Part shown: positions 53,601-61,592 of the stretch, one piece after another
Layout: every line of letters begins with the position of its first letter
Position numbering within the stretch: the first letter of the stretch is position 1
Assembly: GCA_040880125.1 (NCBI GenBank)
Contig: JBBDJB010000040.1
Coordinates: 24,061 to 88,060 of the forward strand
DNA length: 64,000 nucleotides
Origin: JBBDJB01 sp040880125
GTDB taxonomy: Bacteria; Planctomycetota; Planctomycetia; Pirellulales; JBBDJB01
Direction: 5' to 3'
Notes under the pieces: generated by a model
Seen by the model: only the letters and a program-made list of their open reading frames with translations
Database searches by the model: none
What the model was told of the DNA's origin: nothing
Made by a program: the position numbers and the translations under genes

Positions 53601-54230
53601 GCGGCGGATCAGGGTCCGCTTGTCGGCGGGCGGAGCCGGGGCGATGCCGGCCTCTTCCAACCGCGCCAGGATGAAGCGATCGATCGGCGCGCCGGGCCAG
53701 TCGTGAGTTTGCGCGTCCGGCGGGGCGAACTCGCGCACCGGTTGGAAAGACCAGTGTTGGGCGCGCTCGGCCAGGTTGAACTCGTCGTACCCGCCGGCGG
53801 CCGCAACGTCCGACTCCGCCGGCCACGGCGCACCCATGGCGACCCAGCGGGTGAGCGTGGCGATCTCGTCGGCCGGCAACTTCGACCGCGGCGGCATCTG
53901 CACGATGTCACCATAGTTGACGGCGTCGACCAGCAGGCTTTGGTCGGGCTTACCCGGGACGATGGCCGGGCCGCTGTCGCCGCCGCGCTCGATCGTACTG
54001 CGGGCGTCCAGCCGCAGGCCGGCCTCTTGTGTGTCCGGCCCGTGGCACTCGTGGCACCGCTCGACCAGGATCGGCCGAACATGGCTTTCGAAGAACTCCA
54101 GCGCCGCGGCGTCGAACTTGGGCGGCTCCGGCTGTGCAGGATCGGCCGCTTGTGCGCTGCACGCTTGGAGCAGGCTAGCCGCCAGCACCAGGAGGCTAAG
54201 CACGAGCCGGATTCGGCCGGGCCAACGCAT
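50700..54230 (-). CDS. PSD1 planctomycete cytochrome c protein (PSCyt1/DUF1549/DUF1553)
   Basis: 1176 residues, exported. A signal peptide (RLVLSLLVLAASLLQACSAQ) is followed by the PSCyt1 heme site CHECH (59-63), DUF1549 (about 175-385) and DUF1553 (about 890-1130, VARVMVNRLWQHHFGAGLVA). It probably carries electrons for an envelope enzyme, often paired with DUF1501. Two GGTGCCACGGCGGGC repeats lie within the coding region near residues 738-800 (RGDKPAVAPG and RRDKPAVAPG). They interrupt the linker before DUF1553 without breaking the frame. Confidence 0.9.
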   Translation of the reverse strand: MRWPGRIRLVLSLLVLAASLLQACSAQAADPAQPEPPKFDAAALEFFESHVRPILVERCHECHGPDTQEAGLRLDARSTIERGGDSGPAIVPGKPDQSLLVDAVNYGDIVQMPPRSKLPADEIATLTRWVAMGAPWPAESDVAAAGGYDEFNLAERAQHWSFQPVREFAPPDAQTHDWPGAPIDRFILARLEEAGIAPAPPADKRTLIRRVTFDLVGLPPTPEEIDAFLADASPDAFARVVDRLLASPHYGERWARHWLDLVRYAATCGHEFDYAVPHAYRYRDYVIRALNADVPYDQFLTEHLAGDLLPDPRRHPVHDYNESILGTGFLFLGERTHAPVDVAKDEAERVNNQIDVVSKTFLGLTVACARCHDHKFDPIRTDDFYALAGYLKSSRMQEALLDPHQKIATAAGQLRQLRDEGTALLRDVAASTDLTGDKFARYLLAASEVIGAEQNDAGSAAVARLAEKYELDAPQLTRVSQTLRKAAANDVQHPLHAWQTLTAPADDKGFARRRARLLKESPGAGSSSSDLNGWFPRKHRASPKIFEDFSDGYDGWFVTGDAFGDGPTQPGQWAVSESKLALATPGIADSGAIAPRLQGVLRSPTFRIERPRIDYRLAGKKGRVRLIIDSYVMDVYSRLLFEPCIVDVDTDGQFRWHRQNVSKYVGHRAHIELIDHGDGYVAVDEIRFTDERPLPKESNPVTAAVLASPEVQSPEELAGRYAALWDRAIARWSSDGAATARGDKPAVAPGGQQLSSAHSQLINWALASGLVEETDATRTQARRDKPAVAPGFVAPAAVAPGVESLDVSAVALVEETGTCAARLDQLRTRVGELDAALPEPMLALAAADGTGQNERVHIRGSHVNLGREVARRPLEVSGGLEHFAAGQGSGRLELARRWTDPAHPLVARVMVNRLWQHHFGAGLVATPDNFGIAGQPPSHPELLDYLAGQFIRDGWSLKQMHRRMLLSSAYQMSSRGQPASEAADPTNRLLHRVPVRRLEAEAVRDAVLTVSGRLDRTMFGPGVLPHLTPFMTGRGRPESGPLDGKGRRSLYVEVRRNFLSPMLLAFDFPQPFSTVGRRSVSNVPAQALTLLNDPLVIEQARLWASRITNDANTSDRARIERMYLEAFSRPPTGEETDAAVAFLQSQSGQYEHDGQRRAWEDLAHVLMNVKEFIFIQ
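51831..51891 (-). repeat. GGTGCCACGGCGGGC repeats, copies 2 and 2b, inside a coding region
   Basis: Three GGGTGCCACG units (51831, 51846 and 51861) end with CGGCGGGC-TTGT-CCCGCCG (51869-51887). The complete unit is 51861-51891. All lie in frame within the PSD1 gene and encode KPAVAPG-like stretches on the reverse strand. The same sequence recurs at 51984-52014. Confidence 0.7.
51984..52014 (-). repeat. GGTGCCACGGCGGGC repeat, copy 3, inside a coding region
   Basis: GGGTGCCACGGCGGGCTTGT followed by CCCCCCGTGCC, one base different from the unit at 51861-51891 in its right arm. It encodes RGDKPAVAPG near residue 740 of the PSD1 protein. Confidence 0.7.
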
Positions 54231-54935
54231 CGGCGGTGCCTCCTGGAGTGTACGGTGTTGTGCAGCCGAGAAACGGGACTGGCTCGTAATCGCACGGAAT
54301 CCGGACTCAATTGCTACGGCATCCAGCGATTCTGTGCCTGTCCCATTCTCTCGCTATTTATGCTCGCTGTTGTCGCACACGAAAAAGGGACAGACACGAC
54401 GCACGCTTGGTCGATTGGCGACGTCATAGGACAGCCGCATCGAGTCAGTCCCTTTTTCGCCGACGTGAGGCAGGTGTGTTTCCTTCAGTTTTGCAACGCG
54501 CTCTATAGGGGGGGCCCCACGTTCGTTGAAAAAAGCACCCTCCCTACGCGGCGCCAGCCGTATGAACTGGCACCTTTTTGCAACGGCCCGTTTTGAGCTG
54601 TGTTGCGAAAGTCAGGCCGTCTGGTGGTGGTGAGGGCCGCCCATCGGCCGCTCGCCCGAGAATGCATCATCGCACGTGCCGGACGTGCCAGCCACCAGGG
54701 GCCGCTGTTGCTTTGCTCCTTATCTATACAGGGGCTGTCGCGACCGCCGTCTGAATGCACGGTCGCAACAGGTCATTGTAGCGAACAAGTCGAAAAAAGC
54801 AACCATTTTTTACGGTGTTCGTGGGCGTAGCGCTTGCAGGAAGTCGGGGGTGATAGCCCTATGGGGACCGAAAAACTTGCCCATTTATGCCGCACCCCGA
54901 ACCCCACACCCCGAACCCCGCTTCCCGCTCTCCCG
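54231..54935. other. Gene-poor region with an inverted repeat
   Basis: This 705-base gap lies between the PSD1 and aldehyde dehydrogenase genes. It contains the second AAAAAGGGAC inverted repeat (54380-54459). Other stretches are A/T-richer than the genes and have no ribosome site plus frame. At 54895-54920 a short direct repeat, ACCCCGAACCCC, appears. Confidence 0.55.
54380..54459. repeat. Inverted repeat with AAAAAGGG arms, copy 2
   Basis: CGAAAAAGGGAC (54380-54391) pairs with GTCCCTTTTTCG (54448-54459). The centre is 56 bases, compared with 25 in the copy at 2131-2184. GACAGGCGC- and GACAGACAC-type sequence follows the left arm in both, so they share more than the arms. A further GTCCC lies upstream near 54340. 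Confidence 0.7.
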
Positions 54936-56429
54936 TTACAGCGGTCGGACGACGGACAGGTTGCGCCAGTAATCGAGCAAAGTGTCGATCGACAGCACGC
55001 CGCCGCCCATGCCGCTCTTGTTGATCCCGCCGTAGGGGACGCCGTGGGCGAACACGTTGTGCGCGTTGATCCAACTGTTGCCGGCGCACATCGCCTCGGC
55101 CACCCGGGCGGCCCGCCGCATGTCGCTGGTCCAGACGCTGTTGGCCAGTCCGTACTCGGTGTGGTTGGTCATGCGGATCGCTTCGTCCTCGTCGGAGAAC
55201 GAAGTCAAATACGCGACCGGACCAAAGATCTCCTCCTGCGCGGCGACGTTGTCCAGCGTGCCGGCGAGCAAGGCCGGCTTGACGTAGTGCCCGTCTCGGC
55301 CCTTGACGGTCGCTTCGCCGCCTTCGAGCACGACCTCGGCGCCTGCGTGCACGCCGCGCTCCAAGTAGCCTAGCACGCGCTGCCGCTGCTTCTCATTGAC
55401 GACCGGTCCCATGTCAGTATCCGGATCGGCCTGGTAGCCGACGTGCACCTTCTTCAAACGCGCGATGCACTCGTCAACGAAGTTGTCGTAAATGCTCTGG
55501 TGGACGAGCCACCGTGTGGCGTCGCAGCAGACCTGGCCGGTGTGAAAGGTGATCGCCCGGACGAGCTTCTCGGCCGTGTCGGTGACGTCGACGTCGTCGA
55601 ACACCACCGCCGCGCCCTTGCCGCCCAGTTCCAACTTCACCGGCACCAAGTTCCGCCCGCAGGCTTCGCCGACCATCCGGCCGACCTCGGGCGAACCGGT
55701 GAAGGACATCCGCTTGAGGCCCGGGTGTGCGGCCAGCGCCGCGCCGGTGACGTCGCCATAGCCGGGCACTACGTTAATCGTGCCGTCGGGCAGGCCGACT
55801 TCTTGCGCTAGGTGTGCTAGATAGATGGCCGACAGCGGCGTGTCCTCGGCCGGCTTGATGACCACGGTGTTGCCCGCTGCCAAGGCCGGCGAGATGCCCC
55901 AGCCGATCAGCAGGAAGGGGAAGTTCCAGGGAAAGATAAACCCGCAGGCGCCCCAGGGCTGGCGGAGCGTCCAGGCTTCGTGGCCTTTGACCGCCAGCGT
56001 GGTACGGTACTGGACGTGCTGGGCGAGGTCGGCGAAGTACCGCATCGTATCGACGAAGTTCTGCACGTCGCCTTCGGCCTGGGCGATGATCTTGCCGGCG
56101 TCGAGCGATTCGATCTGCCCGATGATGGATTTTCGCTTCTCGACCTCGTCGGCCAGCCGATGCAGCAAGGCGCCGCGCTCGTTGGGCGGCAGCGTGGCCC
56201 AGTTCGACTCGTTGAAGGTCCGCGTGGCGGCTTGGACGGCGCGGTCGACGTCGTCGGGCTGCAAATTATGGACGTCGGCCAGCTTCTCGCCCGAGCCGGG
56301 ATCGTGGGTGGCGAAGGTCTCGTCGGTGGACGAGGCGATTTCACGGCCGCCGATGAAGGCCTTCAGCGGGCCGCGCGAGAGAAACTCCTTCACTTCCGGC
56401 AGAAGATCGGTGCTTACGGTCGTGGCCAT
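54936..56429 (-). CDS. Aldehyde dehydrogenase
   Basis: 497 residues, NAD(P)-dependent. The catalytic Cys301 is in GQVCCDATR; the general-base Glu lies in LELGGK, and WNFPFLLIGWGISPALAAGN is a cofactor-region motif. Start at ATG 56429, with AGGAGG eight bases upstream. Substrate unknown; similar to betaine-aldehyde or retinal-type dehydrogenases. The C-terminus HGVPYGGINKSGMGG is normal. Confidence 0.93.
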   Translation of the reverse strand: MATTVSTDLLPEVKEFLSRGPLKAFIGGREIASSTDETFATHDPGSGEKLADVHNLQPDDVDRAVQAATRTFNESNWATLPPNERGALLHRLADEVEKRKSIIGQIESLDAGKIIAQAEGDVQNFVDTMRYFADLAQHVQYRTTLAVKGHEAWTLRQPWGACGFIFPWNFPFLLIGWGISPALAAGNTVVIKPAEDTPLSAIYLAHLAQEVGLPDGTINVVPGYGDVTGAALAAHPGLKRMSFTGSPEVGRMVGEACGRNLVPVKLELGGKGAAVVFDDVDVTDTAEKLVRAITFHTGQVCCDATRWLVHQSIYDNFVDECIARLKKVHVGYQADPDTDMGPVVNEKQRQRVLGYLERGVHAGAEVVLEGGEATVKGRDGHYVKPALLAGTLDNVAAQEEIFGPVAYLTSFSDEDEAIRMTNHTEYGLANSVWTSDMRRAARVAEAMCAGNSWINAHNVFAHGVPYGGINKSGMGGGVLSIDTLLDYWRNLSVVRPL

Positions 56430-57104
56430 GCGCAAGGCCTCCTGTTGGTCTATGTCGTGTACGAGCGGTGGGTGATTTTGGGCCGCGCGGAGATGACTTG
56501 GCGGGGAGAAGCAAGTGCGCGGCAGCGCGAGTTTAACATTTTGGCGGTGGGGGTGCCAACGACCACGCGCGGGGGTGCGGGGCGCGAAGCATCGGCGAGT
56601 TGACTTCCGCAGGGCACCTGGGAAAGTTGGGCGATACGCCCGCGGCAGCCGGCAGTGGTGAGATCACAAGCGCGCGTGCGAATCACGCGCGCCCGCCGGA
56701 GGCACGCGTGCGATGCGCGAGAGTGCACGCCTGGCGAGGCGGGTAGCTTACGCGGGGCCGCCGCGCGGGGCCGCCCCCCGAGCCGGGTAAGGCTGCGGTC
56801 ACTTCGAGGAGGATCGCGATTCCGCTCGTTTCAGTGAGGTGGAATCGGGTCGGAACCGGGGTTCGCTACTTGGAAATGCCCGGCTTTGCACGATTTCTCC
56901 GCCTGCTTTGCCACTCGGTTTATGATCACAACTTGGAAATCACGGTCCCCTATCCTACCCAGTTGCCGGCAAACTTCCCCTATTTTCCTTAAAAACCGTT
57001 GAATACACCCCTAGGGAGAGATATGCTGTGACTCGTGCGAGTCTGAGACGCCCCTGGGGTAGGGGTGGCAAACGGCTCGCCCTACTAGGACTGAGGAGCC
57101 GCTA
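56430..57104. other. Divergent intergenic region upstream of PEP-CTERM gene
   Basis: This 675-base spacer lies between the aldehyde dehydrogenase and the PEP-CTERM gene. A GC-rich stretch (56640-56760) is followed by A/T-rich sequence to 57010, which probably holds the promoter of the downstream gene. GACTCG-TG-CGAGTC is at about 57030-57043. No gene was seen. Confidence 0.55.
57073..57101 (+). promoter_or_regulatory. Possible leader hairpin over the ribosome site
   Basis: CGGCTC (57073-57078) is complementary to GAGCCG (57096-57101). The Shine-Dalgarno GAGGAG is at 57093-57098, so the right arm overlaps it. This could hide the ribosome site of the PEP-CTERM gene. A 6-base-pair stem with an 17-base loop is weak and may be chance. 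Confidence 0.3.
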
Positions 57105-57839
57105 ATGATGCCACTACGTCGCTTGTTTCCCACCTCGGCGCTGTTCTCTTGCGCCCCCGCGATTTACCTTCGCGCAGCAGTTTCTCTGGCAGTGATCGCC
57201 ATCGGCGTTCATGCCGCCCACGCCTCGACGCTGATCGGTACTGTCGTCGGCGCCGGCGTGGAAACCATCCCCGAAATTAACGATTTGATCGACGACTACA
57301 ACGCCGATTTCGGCACGTCGCTCCCCCCAGTCCTCTCGAAGATCGACAAGCTCGAAGGCGAGGACTCTGCCTTCTTCGAAGAGGGCGTCTACGAGTTGAG
57401 CGACTTTCTCTTCTATGAACGGGCGGACGATGGCGCCGTCGACGTGGACATCTTTGATGAAACGGTCGAGTTTGACGTGAGCACGTTGGGGATCTTGGCC
57501 GGGTTCGACACGCTCGACAACCCCGTCTTGGCATTCGACCAGTTGAGCGGGCCCTCGTTCATGTACTATGTCTCGAAGGCCGGCAACGCGGGCTGGTCGT
57601 TGTGGCTTTACATGGACGGGATTAATCCGTCGTATACCGACGACGACGACGGCGGCTTCACCCGCGGCGTGATCACCAACAACCTGCTGGACTTCGATCC
57701 GGCTGGTATGGGCGGTGCCGTATCGCACATTACGTTTTACCATGCGGTACCAGAGCCCAGCAGCGTGATGCTGGCGTGCGTGGCGGTAGCGCTGTTGGGC
57801 GGCCACGGGCTTCGTCGGCGGCTGCGACAGGCGCGGTAG
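57105..57839 (+). CDS. PEP-CTERM-type exported protein
   Basis: 244 residues. A signal peptide (AAVSLAVIAIGVHAAHAS) is followed by an acidic, Asp/Glu-rich mature part. The C-terminus VPEPSSVMLACVAVALLGGH followed by GLRRRLRQAR is a PEP-CTERM sorting signal: motif, hydrophobic helix, Arg cluster. An exosortase should process it, but none is in the window. GAGGAG upstream of ATG 57105. A clear terminator follows. Confidence 0.88.
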   Translation: MMPLRRLFPTSALFSCAPAIYLRAAVSLAVIAIGVHAAHASTLIGTVVGAGVETIPEINDLIDDYNADFGTSLPPVLSKIDKLEGEDSAFFEEGVYELSDFLFYERADDGAVDVDIFDETVEFDVSTLGILAGFDTLDNPVLAFDQLSGPSFMYYVSKAGNAGWSLWLYMDGINPSYTDDDDGGFTRGVITNNLLDFDPAGMGGAVSHITFYHAVPEPSSVMLACVAVALLGGHGLRRRLRQAR

Positions 57840-57909
57840 TGCCTTTGCACTGAACCATCAAGCGAAGGCCCTCGCTCCTCGCCTTCGCTATGGTTCGACA
57901 GAAACTCTC

Positions 57910-57941
57910 GCGGATGACGCACCCCGTCATCCGCTTTTTTC
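57910..57941 (+). terminator. Rho-independent terminator after PEP-CTERM gene
   Basis: GCGGATGACG (57910-57919) and CGTCATCCGC (57925-57934) form a perfect 10-base-pair stem with a 5-base loop, followed by six T bases. It is 71 bases after the PEP-CTERM stop. It isolates that gene from the prepilin-peptidase-like gene. An additional AGCGAAGGC/GCCTTCGCT repeat lies near 57861-57889. Confidence 0.88.
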
Positions 57942-58083
57942 TTGCCGTCCGCGGGCGTAATCATCCACTCGGCTACCGCGCAAGTACACCAACGACTACA
58001 TTGGCGCGGTGGCCCCGTGCGCCGGTGTTCCGTCGCCGGTGAGAGACTGGGCCAGTGACCGCTGATTGCTTGCAAATCATCCG

Positions 58084-59205
58084 ATGAATGCCGCCGCCTT
58101 GCTCGCCGCCGGACCTGGCCCCGATGCCCTGTGGTGGCTGCTGCTGGTTTGGATCACGGCGGTGGGCGGCTGCGTGGGCAGCTTTCTCAACGTCGTGATC
58201 TACCGCTGGCCGCGCGGGATGAGCCTGGTGCGGCCGGGCTCGCGATGTCCCCAATGCGGTCGTCCCATCCGCTGGTATCACAACCTGCCCGTGCTGGGCT
58301 GGTTGCTGCTGGCCGGCCGGTGCAAGGACTGCGGCCAGCCAATCTCCGCGCGCTACCCGCTGGTCGAGGGCGCCGTGGCGATGGCCTTCGCCGCGCTGGC
58401 CGTGACCGGACCGCTATCGATGCGCGCGGCGGTGGATGACGCCGCGCTTGCAGCCCCGGCCAACCCCTGGCCGGAGTTGACGCTGTTGCCGTGGCTGGTC
58501 TTTCTGCATCACGCACTGTTGGTCTGCCTGTTGCTGGTGCTGGTGCTCATCCAACAGGATGGCAAACTCACCGCGCGGCACGGCCTGACGTTGCTGGCCG
58601 GCGGATTGGCGACCGCGGTTGTGCGGGGGCTGTTCTGGCCGAGTGTGCAACCGGCACTGGCGCTCGCGGCGGTCGAGCCGATCAACGGAATTGCCCCGGG
58701 GCGGCCTGCGATGCTGCTAGCGACTCTGCTGGGGACACTTTGTGGAGCGGCGCTCGGCTGGCTCTCCGCCCGCGGCAGCGGCGAACGGTTCACGCCGGAG
58801 GATACACCCAGAACTGCACAGACAGGAATGTCTGTGCCACCTGCAGCACCAGTGACTGAGCACGACGCCGCCGGGCACGATTTCCGCATCGCCGGTGCGG
58901 CCGCCGGTGCGCTGGTGGGCGGGTACTTGGGCTGGCAAGCGGCGTGTGTCATCACGATCGTCGCCACCGCCTTTTATGTTCTGGTGGTGGCCATAATCAT
59001 GCTGTTTCTGCGCCGCCGCCCGCCGCATTGGCCCGCCGGGCTGCTGCCGGCGACCCTTGCCTGGATCTTCACCGCCCACGCACTGCACGCACGTTGGCCG
59101 CAGACGGGTGCGGCCGCAAGTTGGACGCTGCTGGCCGCCGCGCTCGCTGCCGCCGGCCTTTCGTGCCTGGCCGGGTGGGCATATCGCCGCGGGAGACTAC
59201 ACTAG
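58084..59205 (+). CDS. Prepilin-peptidase-like protein, catalytic region degenerate
   Basis: 373 residues, multiple membrane helices. The N-terminal domain matches A24 prepilin peptidases (GSFLNVVIYRWPRGMSLV, CPQCGRP, CKDCGQPIS, with two CxxC zinc pairs). The C-terminal region lacks a GxGD motif, and the first aspartate motif is not clear (LIQQDGKLTARHG). Residues 245-252 are encoded by a GTGGCACAGACA-family repeat (AQTGMSVPP), in frame. It may be an inactive or divergent planctomycete version. ATG 58084 is the start, since the upstream frame opens with TTG. Confidence 0.75.
   Translation: MNAAALLAAGPGPDALWWLLLVWITAVGGCVGSFLNVVIYRWPRGMSLVRPGSRCPQCGRPIRWYHNLPVLGWLLLAGRCKDCGQPISARYPLVEGAVAMAFAALAVTGPLSMRAAVDDAALAAPANPWPELTLLPWLVFLHHALLVCLLLVLVLIQQDGKLTARHGLTLLAGGLATAVVRGLFWPSVQPALALAAVEPINGIAPGRPAMLLATLLGTLCGAALGWLSARGSGERFTPEDTPRTAQTGMSVPPAAPVTEHDAAGHDFRIAGAAAGALVGGYLGWQAACVITIVATAFYVLVVAIIMLFLRRRPPHWPAGLLPATLAWIFTAHALHARWPQTGAAASWTLLAAALAAAGLSCLAGWAYRRGRLH
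58816..58840 (+). repeat. GTGGCACAGACA palindrome family, copy 8, inside a coding region
   Basis: GCACAGACAGGAATGTCTGT followed by GCCAC. It is inside the prepilin-peptidase-like gene, in frame, and adds the peptide AQTGMSVPP. It is a recent or tolerated insertion, in a hydrophilic loop between helices. Confidence 0.8.
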
Positions 59206-59343
59206 TCTCGCTGGATCGCGTCTTGGACTGTAGCGGTAGCGGAATTCGCAAGAAGTCCGGCGAGTACAGACTTCTCGGAAGTCGTGCGGCTTCCGCTACC
59301 GGCCCGGCAGTACCGCATACACCCGCAATGGCAACTCCTCAGC

Positions 59344-60747
59344 ATGCTCCAACTCGGCTTTCACGGCGCCGCCAGTACAGTCACCGGCTCGAAGTACCTG
59401 CTGCGAGCCGATCGCGCCAGCGTGCTGGTCGACTGCGGCCTGTTCCAGGGTCTCAAGGAGCTGCGGCTGCAAAACTGGGACCGGCTTCCGTTCGAGCCTT
59501 CCAGTGTTGACAGCGTCGTGCTGACGCACGCCCATCTCGATCACGTCGGCTACCTGCCGCGGCTGGTGAAGCAGGGCTTTCGCGGCAAGGTCTACTGCAC
59601 CGCCGCCACGCAGGAGCTGGCCGAGCTGATCCTGCTGGACTCGGCGGAGAACCAGGAGCGGGACGCCGAGTACGCCAACCGCAAACATTTCTCCAAGCAC
59701 AAGCCCGCCCTGCCGCTGTACGATACGCGTGACGTACAGGACGCGCTGAAGCTGCTGAAAACGGTCGATCGAAATCATTGGTTCGCGCCGGCCGCGCCGA
59801 TCTGGATGCGCTTTCACGACGCGGGCCACTTGCTCGGATCGAACATGATCGAGACGGAAATCCGCACGGGCAGCAAGCCGGCGCGAGTTCTGTTCTCCGG
59901 CGACGTGGGCCGCTACGAAGGCCCGCTCTATCACGATCCGACTCCGCCGCCCCCGTGCGATTATCTCGTCTGCGAGAGCACCTACGGCGACCGCGATCAT
60001 CCGCCGGGCGATCTGCGCGAGCACCTGGCCGCGGTGGTCAACCGGTCGATCCAGCGCGGCGGAGTGATGCTGATGGCCTCCTTCGCGGTCGGGCGCGCCC
60101 AGCAGTTGATCTTTCTGCTTCAAGAGCTGATCCACTCCGCCAAAATTCCGGCGCTGCCGATCTACCTGGACAGTCCGATGTCCATCGATGCCACGGAGAT
60201 CTACCGCGCGTTCCGGGCCGATCACGACCTGGGCGACGAGCAACTGGTCGGCCGCGATCGCGTGCTGACCGGCCCGAACGTTCACCTGGTGCGCGACGTG
60301 GACGCGTCGAAAGCGCTCAACCACGTCAGCGGACCGGCCGTGATCATTTCGTCGTCGGGTATGATGATCGGCGGGCGGATCCTGCACCATCTCAAGCGGC
60401 GGCTGCCGGAGGCTCGCAACACGGTTGTCATCGGCGGGTTCATGGCCGCAGGCACTCGCGGGCGGCGGCTGCAAGAAGGAGCCAAGACGCTACGGATGCA
60501 CGGGCGGGACGTGCCGGTCGAAGCGGCCATCGAGTCGGTGCCGGGCTTGAGCGGCCATGCCGATCGCAGTGAACTGTTGCGCTGGCTGGCGCCGCTTCCG
60601 CCACCGCGGAGGACGTTCTTAACCCATGGCGAACCGGCCAGCGCCGCCGCGCTGGCGGAAACGCTCCGCACCCAGCGCGGATGGGAGGTGAGCGTGCCGA
60701 GCCTGCACGAGCGCGTCGAACTGTCCGCCGAGGAGCCGAAGCCGTGA
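59344..60747 (+). CDS. MBL-fold metallo-hydrolase, RNA-processing (CPSF-like) type
   Basis: 467 residues. The HxHxDH metal motif THAHLDHVG is at 61-69, and FSGDVGRYEGP follows. The beta-CASP region reads SSSGMMIGGRILHHL and SGHADRSEL, as in RNA-processing nucleases. It may cleave RNA or act on small nucleotides. ATG 59344 is chosen because LGFHGAASTVTGSKYLL is the typical start. The next gene overlaps its stop by 4 bases. Confidence 0.9.
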   Translation: MLQLGFHGAASTVTGSKYLLRADRASVLVDCGLFQGLKELRLQNWDRLPFEPSSVDSVVLTHAHLDHVGYLPRLVKQGFRGKVYCTAATQELAELILLDSAENQERDAEYANRKHFSKHKPALPLYDTRDVQDALKLLKTVDRNHWFAPAAPIWMRFHDAGHLLGSNMIETEIRTGSKPARVLFSGDVGRYEGPLYHDPTPPPPCDYLVCESTYGDRDHPPGDLREHLAAVVNRSIQRGGVMLMASFAVGRAQQLIFLLQELIHSAKIPALPIYLDSPMSIDATEIYRAFRADHDLGDEQLVGRDRVLTGPNVHLVRDVDASKALNHVSGPAVIISSSGMMIGGRILHHLKRRLPEARNTVVIGGFMAAGTRGRRLQEGAKTLRMHGRDVPVEAAIESVPGLSGHADRSELLRWLAPLPPPRRTFLTHGEPASAAALAETLRTQRGWEVSVPSLHERVELSAEEPKP

Positions 60748-61592
60748 ACGAAGAGCACGCCCAAAACCTGGAGGCGATCCTCGAATCGCCCAGCTATCGC
60801 CTGGCGGAGTTGGACACGGAGTTTCTCCAGCGGCCCGAGCTGCGGCCGGTGCGAGTGCAGCTTGAACTGCTCAAGCCGGAGATCCTGCTCACCGAGGCAA
60901 ACGTCGCCACCACGATTGTCGTGTTCGGCGGCACGCAGATCGCCGAGCCGGCGATTGCGCAGCGCCAGCGCGACAATCTGCAGGAAGCCGTCGCTGCGGA
61001 TCCCGAAAACGAGCGGCTTCGCCGCCAGCTCGCGCGGGCGGAGCGCGTGCTGCACAAGAGCTTTTACTACGACGCAGCCCGCGAGTTCGCGCGGGTTGTT
61101 TCCGCGGCCAGCCAGTCGGACGCGCGGCGGGACTTTGTCGTGGTGACCGGGGGTGGGCCGGGCATCATGGAGGCCGCCAACCGTGGGGCGAAGGACGTCG
61201 GAGCGAAGTCGGTGGGACTGAATATCACCTTGCCCGCCGAACAGGCGCCGAATGCGTACATCACGCCGGAGCTTTGCTTCCAGTTCCATTACTTCGCCAT
61301 TCGAAAGCTGCACTTCTTGCTGCGGGCGCAGGCACTGGTCGTCTTTCCCGGCGGGTTCGGCACGCTGGACGAGCTGTTCGATGCATTGACGCTACGGCAG
61401 ACCGGGCGCATGCAGGAGATCCCTATCGTGCTCTACGGGCGCAGCTACTGGGACCGCGTCATCGACTTTCAATTCCTGGCCGACGAAGGCGTGATCGCCG
61501 ACGAACATCTCGAGCTGATCCAGTACGCCGAAGATCCGCAGCAGGCCTGGGACATCATCCGCCGATTTCATCAGCGACGAATCAAGCCGTGA
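60744..61592 (+). CDS. LOG-family protein (TIGR00730 type)
   Basis: 282 residues. The PGGFGTLDELFDALTLRQTG and GGGPGIMEAANRGA motifs mark the LOG family, which hydrolyses cytokinin-like nucleotide ribotides or similar nucleotides. The N-terminal 90 residues are an extra helical portion. GTG 60744 overlaps the MBL stop (GTGA), with GGAG eight bases upstream. Its own stop overlaps the next start in the same manner. Confidence 0.88.
   Translation: MNEEHAQNLEAILESPSYRLAELDTEFLQRPELRPVRVQLELLKPEILLTEANVATTIVVFGGTQIAEPAIAQRQRDNLQEAVAADPENERLRRQLARAERVLHKSFYYDAAREFARVVSAASQSDARRDFVVVTGGGPGIMEAANRGAKDVGAKSVGLNITLPAEQAPNAYITPELCFQFHYFAIRKLHFLLRAQALVVFPGGFGTLDELFDALTLRQTGRMQEIPIVLYGRSYWDRVIDFQFLADEGVIADEHLELIQYAEDPQQAWDIIRRFHQRRIKP

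Noticed and set aside
53019..54596. 525-codon forward frame opposite the PSD1 N-terminus
   Set aside because: Shadow of the PSD1 frame; it runs into the gap with no protein features.
59296..60474. 392-codon reverse frame opposite the MBL hydrolase
   Set aside because: Antisense to a gene with HxHxDH and beta-CASP motifs.
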